Source of the DNA: Phoenix dactylifera | Taxonomy: Eukaryota > Streptophyta > Magnoliopsida > Arecales > Arecaceae | Assembly: GCF_009389715.1 (NCBI RefSeq) | Contig: NC_052393.1 | Span: forward strand, 2,480,001-2,544,000 | DNA: 64,000 nt | Reading direction: 5' to 3' | Shown here: in pieces, positions 43,001 to 54,599 of the stretch | Position numbering within the stretch: position 1 is the stretch's first letter | Layout of the letters: each line of letters starts with the position of its first letter | Notes under the pieces: model-generated | Databases searched by the model: none | Told to the model about the DNA's origin: nothing | The model's input: only the letters and a program-made list of their open reading frames with translations | Program-made: the position numbers and the translations under genes

Positions 43001-45987
43001 TCGCTTTCAGTTCTGCAGTCTCCACCACAATCCAATGGTCTATCTTTCCACGTGATACCACTGGACTTCCATCTTGAAGGCAATGAGAGAGATGGTAATA
43101 ATCTTCTACTATGTGAGCAAGCAGGTGAATTTGGCTTGCCCACATCACCACCAGAACTTGCACGGAGAACAGATGAAATGTATGAAGAGAAAGTAGATTT
43201 CTTGGAATGAGTAGATTCCTCTGAAGAAAAGTACACTGCCTGCATGACATGAAATGTTTATGCTGTATGATTGAATAAGAAATTACAAAATGAAGATACT
43301 CAAATATGCAAATATGATGGAATGGAGATCATTAGTGGGTTCTGCTTCATTCTGGAATCTGAATTTTTGTTGAGCAAGTAACAATCAAACTTCAAGAATA
43401 GAGTGGTATAGCCCATGCTCTTAAAGATAAGTTATTATAATCACATAAATTATTACCAGGAATGGATTAGAAATTCCTAGAAAACAGATAAGATAGATCT
43501 GCCATTAAATGCTTAGCACCTCATCATGTTAAGATAGCGTAATCAGACTAGTAATAAATGTTAAACTAGAACAATGCATGCTTTTGAAGAGACTGACTTT
43601 TGCATCCTCTTTTAAAATTAACTCACCAACTCATTCTTAGTATATGGAAATGGATATTTTTGCATCATACAGTCATTTTACTTCAACATGAATTGCTTAA
43701 TTGCTTGATCAGGAAAGACGTTCAGCTGAAGTGTCTTATGCAACCAAAAAGTGGATTGAAGCATATATGACATGAGGGACACTAACCAATCCATCATAGC
43801 TAGGTTTTAAATGGATGAAAAAATTGATTTCACATCTTCAGAAGAACTTATTTTCAACATTGATGAGGACATACAGATATAAGTTATCAACAAAGTATCA
43901 CAAGAATGCTGTAAATCCTTCCCATCATCTTGTCTCATCAATAATTAAAAGTTTATTTTCTCTAACTGTCTTTGTTAACTAGCAAGTGATTCAAATCTCG
44001 TGTAGAAAGAAATGATCAAGATATCCAATATGATGGGCATGGAAAGCAAGAAAATGTACTTGTTAAAGAAATCAGGCAGGTGCCAAAAGAATGAAGATCA
44101 AGTCTTAATCCATGTATCATCATTCAAGTTACAGCTAACAATATTGTTCTCAATAACATTTTCAAAATAGAAGCATTGTATCATTAATCAAGACAAAGGA
44201 GATAGCAGTGCTATAATGAAACTTTTTTTCGCAACAGTTTCTTCTAGGGGATTCATGCAATAGTCAATGATAGATTTTTCATATTTCACTGATCTGCATA
44301 TACGCTATTGGATGAAGCTTCTATTAAATCCCAATTACTTAATTAAAAATTTAAAACTGCTATGGTTGTTTCATTTACTGCAGAATATCCTATACAAAAA
44401 CCATATGGCGAACTAAATGCTTAAGGAACACGTCTTTTTGCAAATGGATGTGTGAATACATATTGAGGTTTGTTTATATATTTAAATGAAAACCTAAAAG
44501 TCAAAACATAAATAAAATTAGTGCTGATCAAAGTGTCTGAAGAACTAAAACCTATTGCTGATCTGGCTATCAAGAAACTAGAAAGTAAAGCAGAACATAT
44601 AGAAAAAGGGAAATGTTAATGTTAAGCTCATTCCCCAGTTATCACTAATTTTGTTTCATGTTCTTATTGGTCAATTAATTACATTTAAATGGTACTATTT
44701 TAGCCATCAACTACCTTTCAAAATTTGCTTCTCAAAATTTCCCGAAATCTCTCCAACTCAACTACCCATTCTACTGTTTATTGCACTCTTTTTTTTTGTC
44801 TTCATATGAGTGGTTAAGATTCATTTATTGAAGCATAATTGTAGAATTAAAGTTGTCACTATTAGGAATATAAAACTGTGAGTTATTTATAGTTGAATAT
44901 ATAGGTTCTCATGGAAAATTTGGGTTAACCTATATGTCATTTAAGACAATAAGCGCCATGGAGGAATCTTTAAACAGACCCATAGAAAAATTGAGCTATG
45001 ACTAGCCAAAGATAAACCTAATTTAAACCCTAAACTAATACGAAGGCTATAGCCACCACTGCAAAGTTTACCTTGATTATCCGCAAGTTAAAATCTCCAA
45101 GGATTCACAAAAATCGTCATGCTCCTTAACTCCCAATTCCAACCTTTCGGTTGACTTACTGCCTCCCTTTTCTTTCATAAAACAATCAGATTTGCTTCTT
45201 CTCGTTTCTGAATTACATGGCCTTTGGAACTTCCTTGTTGTTGAAATTTCCCCATGCTAAGTCCTTAATCTGGTATTGGGACTCTCCAAATTTTCAAGCA
45301 GATATGGCTTCCTACTCTCGTCCTTTCATAAAACTCTTTGCAAATATGACATACCTGTCAAGCTCGCATGATCAAAGATCAAACTAAAATGACAGGCAAA
45401 TAAATCGCAAACCCTAATGTAAAGGCATCAAATTGATCATTTTCAGGGAATGACATTTTAAAAGCCTATGGCATGATTTGTACTCGCGAAAAAAAGACGG
45501 ACAGCATCCACCCTTTCTATAAAGAATCTCAAGAGAAAACGCAGAGCCCTACCCATGGCATCCGTCCAACAGGGTACTATTATGAAGAAAAAAAAAGAAT
45601 TAACCATAATTCCAAGAATCAAGATTAGAAAGAAAGAACGAATGTCCCTCCAACACTCATCTGATCACACACAAGCTTTAATCAAGAATACATCCATCAA
45701 AAGAAACACATTAATTTTCTTGAATTCAACTTGAAGTTATTGCGATTAGAAAAATCGAAGGCAAGAAAAGGCAGTGTACCATCAGATTCCGCGGCCCATC
45801 ACGCAAGAAGAGATGAAACATTTCGCAAGAAACGGAAGCAAGAAGAAAAGGATCGAGCGGGAGGCATTACCTGAGACTCGTGGTCAGCGATGGGGGAAAA
45901 ACCGGCGGCCGGAGGGGAAGGCGAGGACGGCGGGTCGGCAAGAAGACGGGATAGCTTGTCCGCCACCTTGTCCCTCCACGAGAGCAT
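34075..45987 (-). CDS. TLDc-domain protein (oxidation resistance 1 / TLD family)
   Basis: Coding exons in order of translation: 45871-45987, 42776-43239, 42609-42681, 42352-42432, 42177-42240, 40532-40619, 40260-40344, 34075-34113. All introns are GT-AG; total 336 codons plus stop. The N-terminus (MLSWRDKVADKLSRLLAD) and a Ser-rich stretch to about residue 150 are family-typical but variable. The TLDc domain fills about 160-336: QWILLYSTWKHGISLRTL, LPGPCLLIAGDMQGAIFGG, QTFVFTTIYGDPRLFRATG, NRYYYLCLNDLLAFGGGG, FALCLDEDLLHGTSG, SCLAHNAEFELQNVELWGF, ending HSSQYHT. TLDc proteins are linked to protection against oxidative stress and, in animals, to V-ATPase binding; plant roles are poorly known. 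The last exon has only 13 codons including stop, behind a 6.1-kb intron holding transposons. Earlier exons lack stops. The start ATG at 45987 is the first in a GC-rich 5' region. Confidence 0.93.
35301..35615. mobile_element. Foldback MITE-like element 1, in TLDc intron 7
   Basis: The left arm (about 35301-35440) and right arm (about 35481-35615) are imperfect inverted copies. Landmarks in the left arm are CCTGACCAGAT, CCGTTGGATGTAATCTA, ATATGATTTGGAAATCCCTA and CCTATACATC. The reverse complement of the right arm gives CCTGATCGGAT, AATTGGATGTGAT, ATATGATTTGAATATCCCTA and TTTATGCATC. The centre is short and non-coding. Exact ends were not fixed. Confidence 0.8.
35646..36056. mobile_element. 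Foldback MITE-like element 2, related to its neighbour
   Basis: Arms of about 190 bp (35646-35835 and 35871-36056) are imperfect inverted copies around a 35-bp loop. Left-arm landmarks ATAGATTGACTTGGCT, GAGTTATTG, CAAAAAATCATGTGA and GCATCAAATGGTCAAAAA are matched by the reverse complement of the right arm: ATAGATTGATTTGGCT, GAGTTATTG, CAAAAAATCATGTGA, ACATCAAGTGGTCAAAAA. It shares GGATGTGAT and ATTATTTAAACTG-type motifs with element 1, about 30 bp away, so the two probably belong to one family. (TATG/TACG)n tracts flank it. Confidence 0.85.
37600..38080 (+). mobile_element. Degenerate LINE fragment (reverse-transcriptase zinc-binding region)
   Basis: About 37709-37782 reads WKCQIPEKVKIFLWMPYHDK then LNTK and a stop. 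After a frame change, 37817 onward reads CSICSSNKESAEHLL then CCCSQNIW. This order, with a Cys-x2-Cys and a downstream His and Cys, matches the zinc-binding domain that follows reverse transcriptase in plant non-LTR retrotransposons. Stops and frameshifts show it is dead. It lies antisense to TLDc inside intron 7. Confidence 0.72.
38755..38990. repeat. GA-rich low-complexity tract
   Basis: Purine-rich sequence with (GA)n runs at 38811-38830 and 38960-38972, and a loosely repeated GAAGCC(G/A)CCA-GGTTGT motif. The Ser-Leu open frames on the minus strand are by-products. Confidence 0.85.
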
Positions 45988-46200
45988 GGTTGCAGCGGCG
46001 ACGTAGAGATATCGGAGCCCTAGCCCTGGTCTTAGAAACCCCAGATCTCGTCTCGAATCGAGGAAGCGTACGGAGGTGGCGAGGAGATGCCTCCGCCTCC
46101 GCCTCCGCCTCTCTCGCTGGCTCTCTCGCGGCGCTTCCGCTGGGAGTTCGTGTACGTCGGGTGTTTCTTTTTAACTTATAGTGCGGAGGGGAGCATCGGA
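45988..46200 (-). promoter_or_regulatory. GC-rich 5' region of the TLDc gene
   Basis: CpG- and GC-rich DNA surrounds exon 1 and continues upstream, with a (CCTCCG)n run at about 46088-46112 that reads GGAGGC-type on the minus strand. It is the probable 5' UTR and core promoter. No certain TATA box was found; the AT-rich ATAGATATA tract at 46280-46320 lies further upstream. Confidence 0.5.
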
Positions 46201-48924
46201 CATGGTCGTGGGAGTTGAGGTACGTAAAATATCAAACGGATGGATGTGATTCCTCCGATCTGGAACCGGAGGTAATAAATATAGTATATATAGATATAGA
46301 TATAGATATATAATAAAAATATACATATAGACAGAGATATATACAAAATAAAATTTTTTGCTTGTGCAAATTTTTTCCTTCACCTTTTAGATAAATAAAA
46401 TTTAATTTAAAAATTTTGCTTGTCCAAAGCTCTCTGTTCCCCATTTATACAAATAAAATTTAATTTTATATAAATAAAATTTGATCAAAGAATGCAAATG
46501 ATCAATATTATCTTTCTCCCATTCAAAGTAAAGAATTAAAGGCAAAAGCATGTCCATCTCACTATTTCTTAAAGATAGTTAATCTCATGTTTCCACTTTC
46601 ACAACAAATCATTCATGGCAAGAAGCATATCTTCTATTGTTGCCGATCTTCGAAGTATGGGTTATTTTCATCGATTTGCAAAATAGCAAATAAGATCAAA
46701 GAATTTATTGGACTTTTGCTCTGTCCGAGCCCTTGAAAAAGATGTCTAAGTGGGAATGAAGAAGGAGTTAGAGGAATAGAGTGTTGTTTAGCTAGAGATT
46801 AATTGATTACTTTTTATATAGAGCCCTAAGGATCTATTTTATAGTTGATATGGAATCCTTGAAAATTGCGCCCTAGCAACTTAGAGTAATGTTGTAACTA
46901 TTGAAGATTCCACTATAACCATATAAAATTTTGCTGTAATCACTCGGAATCATGCTGTAACAACCTAGATGAGAGTGTCGGCAGAATATGTTGTAATTAT
47001 CTATAAGAGTGGGGGCTAGCCGGAGCTCACACCTTCGAGCATTGTCCAAGATGAGAGCGCCCTATTCACCTTGGTGCTGAAATGAGCAATTTTTTGGCCA
47101 AGTCGGAGAGCTCAACCTTAGAGGTCGGTTGCCTCTAACTTGATTGACTTGATCGTCTAGTTGGAGAGAGTTGGCTTAGTCTGATCATATCAAGGAGGTC
47201 TGAGAGCTGTCATGTTGGTTGCGAGCTGGTCAAATTGATTGCACCGTGTTACTGGGCTCGTTTGATACTACATCAACATAATTTCAAGTATTAGAATTCT
47301 TCTTGCATTCTACATTGAAATAAACATTCGATGCCTTTTAAAAAAAGATTTGAGAGTCAGTTTTTGTCATCATTGACATTTTTGATGGGGAATCTTCGAA
47401 GCTTGGAGATCATTTGAATAAATTAAAGATAGGCCTCTCAAATATGAATAAAGATGGGTCTCTCAAATATGTAGAAAGTGCATTGCCTCACAATAGTCTC
47501 TACTCATGAAAGTCAAATAATTCTCCGTCCAAGCGTATCTAAAACAATTTCATTTTTTGGAGTGCTTTAGTTAAGTTTCTATATTATATATATATTTCTA
47601 TATTATAATAGATCTTAGATATAGCAAAGTATAATATATTTAATATAATCCCTTAGTAACATATTTTGATAATATTTATTTACAACAATATTTTGATATT
47701 ATAATATACAATAATTAATAATATAATAGATCAATTTCGTATAAATTACAATATTTATATACTATAATATACTATAATCTATTAATATTTGATAATGAAT
47801 ATTATATTATATTATTTATCCTATATCAATCATATTTAAAATAATTAGGTAAAAGTTGGTCCATATAATTTAAAAATAAATATATAAAATATTTGTACTA
47901 ATAGTAATACATAATTACTATTGATTGGATATGGTAAAAATTGTAGTTATATTATGATATCCAATCATTTATTTATTATTGTAGCTGTATATTATATAAA
48001 TCTTCCTTAAAAATTTTGAGACACTTGAAATTCTACATGCCTGTAATTATTTGCTGTAGAACTCAACTTTATATTAGATGCCTCATCTAATATAAACATA
48101 ATATTACTGAAGGATTACTAGAGCACAAATTATAATCTTGAAACCATAAAATAGAGTTAATAAGGCAAACCGGGCAAAAAGAAAATAATCATGTACCAAA
48201 TCAAACAACAATATAATATAGTAGCAAAAAATAAATATGAAATCAAAGGAAAAACTAAAGGCAGACTAATTTGGGTGATGATTTGTAAATTTAAAAATGA
48301 AGCATTTCATAAATCAAGCAACGTATCTCAATAAAAGTAATATTCCACTTTAATCTTCAACAAAGAGGGGAGAAAAAATAGAAATAACAGCCTAAAAATA
48401 AGAATAATTCATATACATATGGTTTGAAATAAGAAATTTTTAATTTTAGTTAAGCAAAATTAGGGGGGACAAATATTTGTTTAGCAAAAATTTTGTATAG
48501 TTAATATAAATTATAATAAATACCTAGAAAATATTTGATGATGGAAATCCAAAAGGAAAATACTCTGAAAGTATTATTATATCTCTTATTTACATGTGAT
48601 TTTCCTCCTGTGTTCTCATAACCTCAAACATATAAACTAATTTTATTAGAACTAATCTAATCAAAAATTTTCTTTGAAAACATATAAAGTAAATCTAAAA
48701 CAATTCTATTTTTTGACATGCTTTAACTAAATAAATAAAGAGTAAGTATATCTTAGAACAAGGGTATAATATGCTACAAAATCAGTTGAAAAAAGAAGGA
48801 AAAAAAAATCATACTCCGTATATTGCATGGGTTATAAGCTAGTATATATAATAATGTATCGATATCTTGCAAGAATTATATATATTCATGGCCATGGAAG
48901 TGGGCTGATTTATAAGAGGCATTA
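46201..48924. other. AT-rich spacer with a probable LTR-retrotransposon fragment
   Basis: No gene was seen. About 46730-47280 is GC-richer, with repeated TGTAA(C/T)-type phrases and an ending CTCGTTTGATACTACATCA that resembles plant LTR sequence, but I could not pair its ends or find a target duplication. About 47580-48880 is extremely AT-rich with near-palindromic ATATTAT strings. Confidence 0.4.
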
Positions 48925-48933
48925 TTAGTTGGA

Positions 48934-50455
48934 CTAGGCATGCAAATGGGTCGGCTAGGATTGAGTCATGAATGACCCCGACCTGACCTAGTTCCTTATT
49001 CAGATTCTAATATTGGATCTAGACCCAACCCAATAAAAGATTGGATCGGGTCGGATTGTATTGGATCCATAGTTAAAATTTTTAATCCAACAAGTCATTT
49101 GAGTCGGGTCAGATTTATATATAACTCGATCCCAACCAAAAAATTTTAGATCTAGATCAGGCTCGAGTTGGTTCCAAACCTCACATATGAAGTTTTAAAG
49201 TAAAAAAAGTTAATTTTGGATAAAAAAATTCTAGCTTCATCACAAAATATGATATCTCTTTAAGAAGCAAGTTATGACACATTTAGGTTACATTTGGCAT
49301 TATTGTCACTTTTTAAAAAAATAAAAATTATAAAAATTATTTATTATTTTTTTTAGATTTTTGATAATAGAAAATATGTTTAGTTCGCTCTTTATGTTTT
49401 ACAACGAGGGGCATCGATGTGATCAGCGATGAGGGAAAGGGAGGGGGGATAGGGTTGGCGACATAGTCAGGGATAAGAAAGAGCTCAATGTCAGGTGGAG
49501 AGGTAGTCAAGGGAGAAGTAGAAGAAAATAAAGTGGGGATGGAGCTGTGGACGCATCCGGAGATGAGAGGATAGCTCAGCATCAGGCAGGGAGATAGTCA
49601 GTGAGGCCCAAGAAGCTGATATGGTTGGGCGGGGGCGATGGAGTTAAGGGCAAGATGAGATGGAAGAAGAGGAGTTAGAAAGAGAAAGGTGAAAATCTAC
49701 TTTTAGAAAAACCAAAAGTGAATTTTTTTTAATTTCATGTTTTCCACAAATAAAGAAAGTTATTTTTAAAAAATAAAAATAGAAATAGGATAACCAAACA
49801 TGTTTTTTTGCATTGAATTCCGTATTTTTACTTAAAAAAAAGAAATGAAAAAAAAACAGTACCAAGCAGGCTCTTTGGGATGATATTTTTTTGCCAACAA
49901 GGCTTAAAAATAATTAAAAAAAATTCCAAAAGTTGAGCATGGACTTAACTAGAGCATGGATAAAATGCCAAGTCAATCACAATATCAATCTATAATTTAA
50001 AAGTCAAACTTTTCATTCAAGAATATCATTCATCTATCCAATTTGCCACAACATCCTCTATACCATATAAATAAAATCAGAGCAAAAAGTTTGGATTAGT
50101 AGGATTGATGACACTATTTATTTTAAACCAATCAACTGATGATGGATACCACAATTATATAGGACTAATGTCTAATCGAAACTTCGGAGAAGTAGACTGT
50201 AAACGGCAAACCGGCTTAACACCACCCCCTCTCGCCTCGAGTTAATGGATATATCATGTTCGAGTTAGATCGGGTAATAGATGAGAAGACCTAAATTATA
50301 CCTAACAATAGGGTTGGGTCATAACTCAATAAATCAAGATTTGATCCAAAATATGAAGCGGGTCTAAATTTGGAGCCTTACCCGGGCCCATGGATCCTCA
50401 AATTAGATTGAATCAGATAGGTCGAGTCACGGATCAACCTGACCCATTTAGAGTC
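48934..50455. mobile_element. hAT-like non-autonomous transposon, about 1.5 kb
   Basis: The direct repeat TTAGTTGGA flanks the block (48925-48933 and 50456-50464), close to the 8-bp target duplication of hAT elements. The left end CTAGGCATGCAAATGGGTC resembles the reverse complement of the right end, CTAAGACTCTAAATGGGTC, at 14 of 19 positions if the right end is allowed to overlap the repeat by a few bases. GGGTCGG-type phrases near both ends are common in plant hAT MITEs. No transposase is visible. A second element may be nested at about 49274-49880 (ends like TTTGGCATTATTGTC and the inverse of GTACCAAGCAGGC). Family assignment is inference. Confidence 0.62.
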
Positions 50456-50639
50456 TTAGTTGGATCATATGTAACCGATAATTTTTCTGATTTATAATAA
50501 CCATTGATGAACCATGTTTCCTCCATGTACCGGCTACTTAATGGCCAGGTGAGAATTTGCGTGTCCGTTGATCTCCAATCTCGGCCATTGGATTTGACAA
50601 AGCATTCCTGTAATTCACCAGAAGGTGAAGGGCAAGAGA

Positions 50640-50767
50640 ATCGGGTGAGGGGCTATAAGCTGTGGTGCTCGAGTTGCTTCCTAGGGTTTTGGCGAGACTG
50701 CGCTCGTCTCTCGTCCCGCCGTCAAGCCAACCTCAGAAGGGGCGACCGGGGAGAACACCGTTCCAGA
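50640..50767 (+). promoter_or_regulatory. eL37 core promoter and 5' UTR
   Basis: A TATAAG string at 50654-50659 lies about 110 bases before the ATG. A telo-box in reverse orientation (TAGGGTTT, 50682-50689) follows, as often seen in plant ribosomal protein genes. A GGGCCCA motif at 50384-50390, like a site II element, falls inside the upstream transposon. Confidence 0.6.
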
Positions 50768-53642
50768 ATGGTAACGCTCTCTCGGTCCTTCGCTAACCCT
50801 AGTTTTGAACGTTGGCTTATCTTTTCTTTATCTGGTTTGATGGCAGGGGAAGGGCACGGGGAGCTTTGGGAAGAGGAGGAACAAGACCCACACGCTTTGC
50901 ATCAGGTGCGGCCGCAGGAGCTTTCACCTCCAGAAGAGCCGTTGCGCCTCCTGTGGATACCCCGCGGCTCGAATCCGCAAGTGTAAGTGCTCTCGCCGAT
51001 CCGATCTTGATCGCTTGTTTTTTCGATGTCTTGTTTTTTTTAATTTTCCAGTTAAAATAGATTTTTTTAACAGAAACTCATTCAAGGAGATGGAACCGAG
51101 GCTTTCTGTTTGCTGGAAAATAAATGAAATATTAACACGTAATTCTTTTTTTGTAGTGTTACTTTTTGGATAAATTTCTGTAAATCGATAATCGTTGTTT
51201 GGAACATTGATGTGTTTTGCCTGTTTGCGTTTACTTGGTTTTTTATAAATATTTTTGGTATCGTTATAAAAATCGACTGCAGTTTCTCTATAATGTGTCC
51301 TGATTTAGTAAAACGAATACGTTATTAGAAGAACTGGTATAGGTGCGCGTATCGCTTTAGATGTTCATTGATTTTCGATAAGTGGTTATATCATTTGAAA
51401 TGAGAACTTTTTATTACAATTGTTTTTAATTTTCTTTTATTCCATGTAATATTCCTTTCTAAGAAAAGAGATAATTTGAGGAAGCAGTTCATCATTTATT
51501 GATGATCCGTTTTGGTGCAGTATATGTTGACCACTAAAGTGGTAATTCGTACTACAAATTATGCAAAAAATGGTGCAACAAACTACTCTGTCAAATGAGT
51601 AATGATCAAGATTAAGTTGGAAGTTAACATCTTAGTTGAGTCTTGGAATGCTTCTGAAGGATGCTGCTGCTGGGGTTCCTGGGATTGATTGGGGATATCC
51701 TTTGCAGTACCAAATGGAGAGAAGGGGGGTAAGGAAGATGGAAGGGTGTAATAGCAGGAATTGGAAAGAGGGGGAGCACTTAGATCTAGATCAGAATGGA
51801 TGACTAATCCTTGATTAGCGCTGGATTTGCACTCCAAGGCAGGACTAATAGCTGCATCTCAGCTTATGACCATCTTGGATGTAAGTTGGGATACAACAGC
51901 ACAACATAAATTTGCACCTAAATTGATGTAGTCATGGCTCAAGCAAAGACAATCATATAGCATTAATTGCTGAGCTGCAGTATGCCAGTATCTGGAGTTT
52001 CAGTAGCCCTGGTAATCAGCAACCAAGAACAAACTTGCACCTCTTTTGCATATGCGTACATGATACATGCATGCTTTTTTTTTCCTGTACATACGTGTAT
52101 ATGTATGCATATATATGTATTTATGTGTGTGAGATTGACTATGAAATTTTTTTCAATGGTTTAAAAAATGTATATCAAGGTATTGATTCCACATTATAAC
52201 AATAACAGCTGAATGTTTAACTCCTCAACTGTCATTTAGTTAGAATTTATTAATAAAATTAAGGATTCATTGATATTTAACTAGAAACCTTAAACTCTAG
52301 CTTTTGAAGTTAAACTTTGTTTATAATTAAATATTTCACCTTTTCCCCATCATATGGACTGAAGTTCGTGGCAGAAGTCTCCGTGGATTTGCTTGTGTCT
52401 TTTTTGTCATTTAATGTGGTTTTTGCTTCTCCTGATAAACATGGACCGAGGTGAAATTTATTGTTGTTTTTTCTTAAAAAACATGTAAAAATGAATCAGC
52501 AAGGGGTTAGGTGAAATAAGTTAACTGCTAACATGTTCGTGAATTTTATGAACCATTTTTAATTGCCCAAGATTGGTTGAATATCTCAGCCTTAAACTGC
52601 TAAATATCAAAGTCTTAGCCAAGTACAATCGTCATGATATATCTGCTTATAGTATTTGGCTTCAGTTTTTCTCCTTGTTTTTCATTTGTTAGATTGTTGT
52701 ATTATAAGATATATAGAAATTTCAATATTGAGTAGCTAATTATAAAAGTTCTGAATGTCAGCCTTTTTTTGTATTTTTTAAGGGAGCAAGCAACATCTTA
52801 ATTTTATGCAGCTACTCGTATATTTTTGTCTCATGATATATTATAGTCTACCTTTGGTCCATTATATGATGACTGATCCTTTGGCCCAAGCACATTACTC
52901 CCAGCAATTTTGCGGCAGTTTGCTCATGCATACTTCTAATTTTCATTTTTTCCATGATTTTCATAAGTTTGTCAATACAAGGTTTTCTTATATAATTTTC
53001 ATGCTAAATGCATGTGTGACATGTTTTCATCAAGTGAAGTGTAGTTGCTTCATGTTATGTTCTTCCTCAACCTCATTGATAGGACAACCTGCCACCTAAC
53101 TTACTATGAAGTGGTTTTAATCGGTGACAAACATTACATACATCTGTTATCATGGAACAGATAATTGGAGCGTGAAGGCCATAAGGAGAAAGACAACAGG
53201 CACAGGAAGGATGAGGTATCTTCGTCATCTGCCTCGAAGGTTCAAGAGCAATTTCAGAGAAGGTATTACTCCTTTATGGATGCAGCAAAAGCTACAATCA
53301 GATCATAGGGTTGTTTTTGAGCAGCATATATGTTGGTCCATTTAGCCTTGGCAGATTTGGCTGGATAACAAAGGGCCAGTGGTTTATTTATCTTTTATAT
53401 TTATCTGTGAATTTCTTTTGCCTGCTTGCTGCTTCATGGCATTGTTCAATTCTTTTGTGATTTTCTCATATAGCGTTGTTTAACGTGATCACTGGCTATG
53501 ACCGTCCAGTAACATCATTATCAACTGAAGTGTTTTGGTTTCATTTTTTCTTAATCATATTTATATTAATCATCTGGATTGTCCTCTTTCAGGAACTCAA
53601 GCAACTCCAAGGAGGCAGGCTGCAGCAGCTGCAGCTCTTTAA
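50768..53642 (+). CDS. RPL37: 60S ribosomal protein eL37
   Basis: Coding exons: 50768-50770 (the ATG alone), 50847-50982, 53161-53262, 53593-53642; 96 codons plus TAA, all introns GT-AG. The product reads [19 protein letters not shown], then the zinc ribbon with Cys19, Cys22, Cys34 and Cys37, [43 protein letters not shown] and an Ala-rich tail after TPRRQ. eL37 is a small, basic, zinc-binding protein of the large cytosolic ribosomal subunit. Length and sequence match plant homologues. Splitting the gene immediately after the start codon is a common arrangement in ribosomal protein genes. Intron 2 is 2.2 kb and contains no recognised gene. All zinc ligands are present, so the gene looks functional. 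Confidence 0.97.
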
Positions 53643-54476
53643 GCTGCTTCCATTTGGATCACAGGCACCAAGAAGCTTTTTAAGCCGTTCTGTTTTTACC
53701 TTATTGTGTTTGTTTGAATCTGGTTGAGCTATGTTTTAGCAAATTTCTGCTATTGAAAATTGAAGGATATTATTTTTGACATGCTTAATTTTGTTAAAGA
53801 CAGTTCCGTTACCGGCAGAACCATCCATCTGTTGTCCTTTGCTAACTTTAGAGTCGGTTAATGGAGCTTTTGGGGCAATATCTTCTGCTTGGTCGAGTTT
53901 CCATGCACAATTCTTCTATCATTGTGTTTTGGGCTCGCTGCTTGATATTTCTTTTGTTCATCTGTTGGTCGCTGGCGAGGCTTTGGCCCATAACTAATGG
54001 GGGATTAAAACATACGTCTGTCCTCATATGGTTCTTTCTTTTGTGTCCTGAGATCTTTGTCGGGCTAAATGTTCAAATTCATTCAAATTTAATTACAAGC
54101 ACGATGAGTGGTCAGCCTCAATTAGTTTACATGTGTCATAGGCTAGGTTTATGATTGGTTTATGGTCTGTCTTAATGGATCCGTGCTGTGGTGGCTTTTA
54201 GTCTATATAAGCTATGGGCTAGATCTGTTTTAATATCATTTGTAATAATTTAGGATCTCACTTAAAATGATTAGCACAAGTATTATTTGCATAGGTTCAC
54301 AGCTATAACTAGTAATGGCCTACTTTTTTTGTCCTTGATCTCTTGTTTTAGTACAATAGAAGATTTTGGCGGCTGCCTTGATTGGGCTTGCCACATTTAT
54401 TTGCTTTTCTTGTTTGTGGACTTCAGTCATTGTCGGTAATGTAGACTACCATCTTTTGCATCTTTTGTGCTTGAAA

Positions 54477-54593
54477 TTAAACTTGTCGAGATGCTTGCGA
54501 GTTCTCTCATCCTCCCCTGCTAAGAGCCTCTGGAAGTTAAACTTGTCGAGATGCTTGCGAATTCACTCATCCTACCCTGCTAATAGCCTCTGG
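54477..54593 (+). repeat. Two-copy tandem duplication, 60-bp period
   Basis: TTAAACTTGTCGAGATGCTT begins at 54477 and again at 54537. The copies differ at a handful of positions over 57 bases. It lies about 0.8 kb after the eL37 stop codon. Confidence 0.95.
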
Positions 54594-54599
54594 CCAAAA

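Noticed and set aside
45774..46181. 135-codon plus-strand open frame, Arg- and Ala-rich
   Set aside because: It is antisense to TLDc exon 1 and its GC-rich 5' region; high GC content keeps the frame open by chance.
46730..47290. Complete solo LTR
   Set aside because: Style suggests LTR sequence, but no TG...CA pair with matching 5-bp flanks was found, so it is reported only as a probable fragment.
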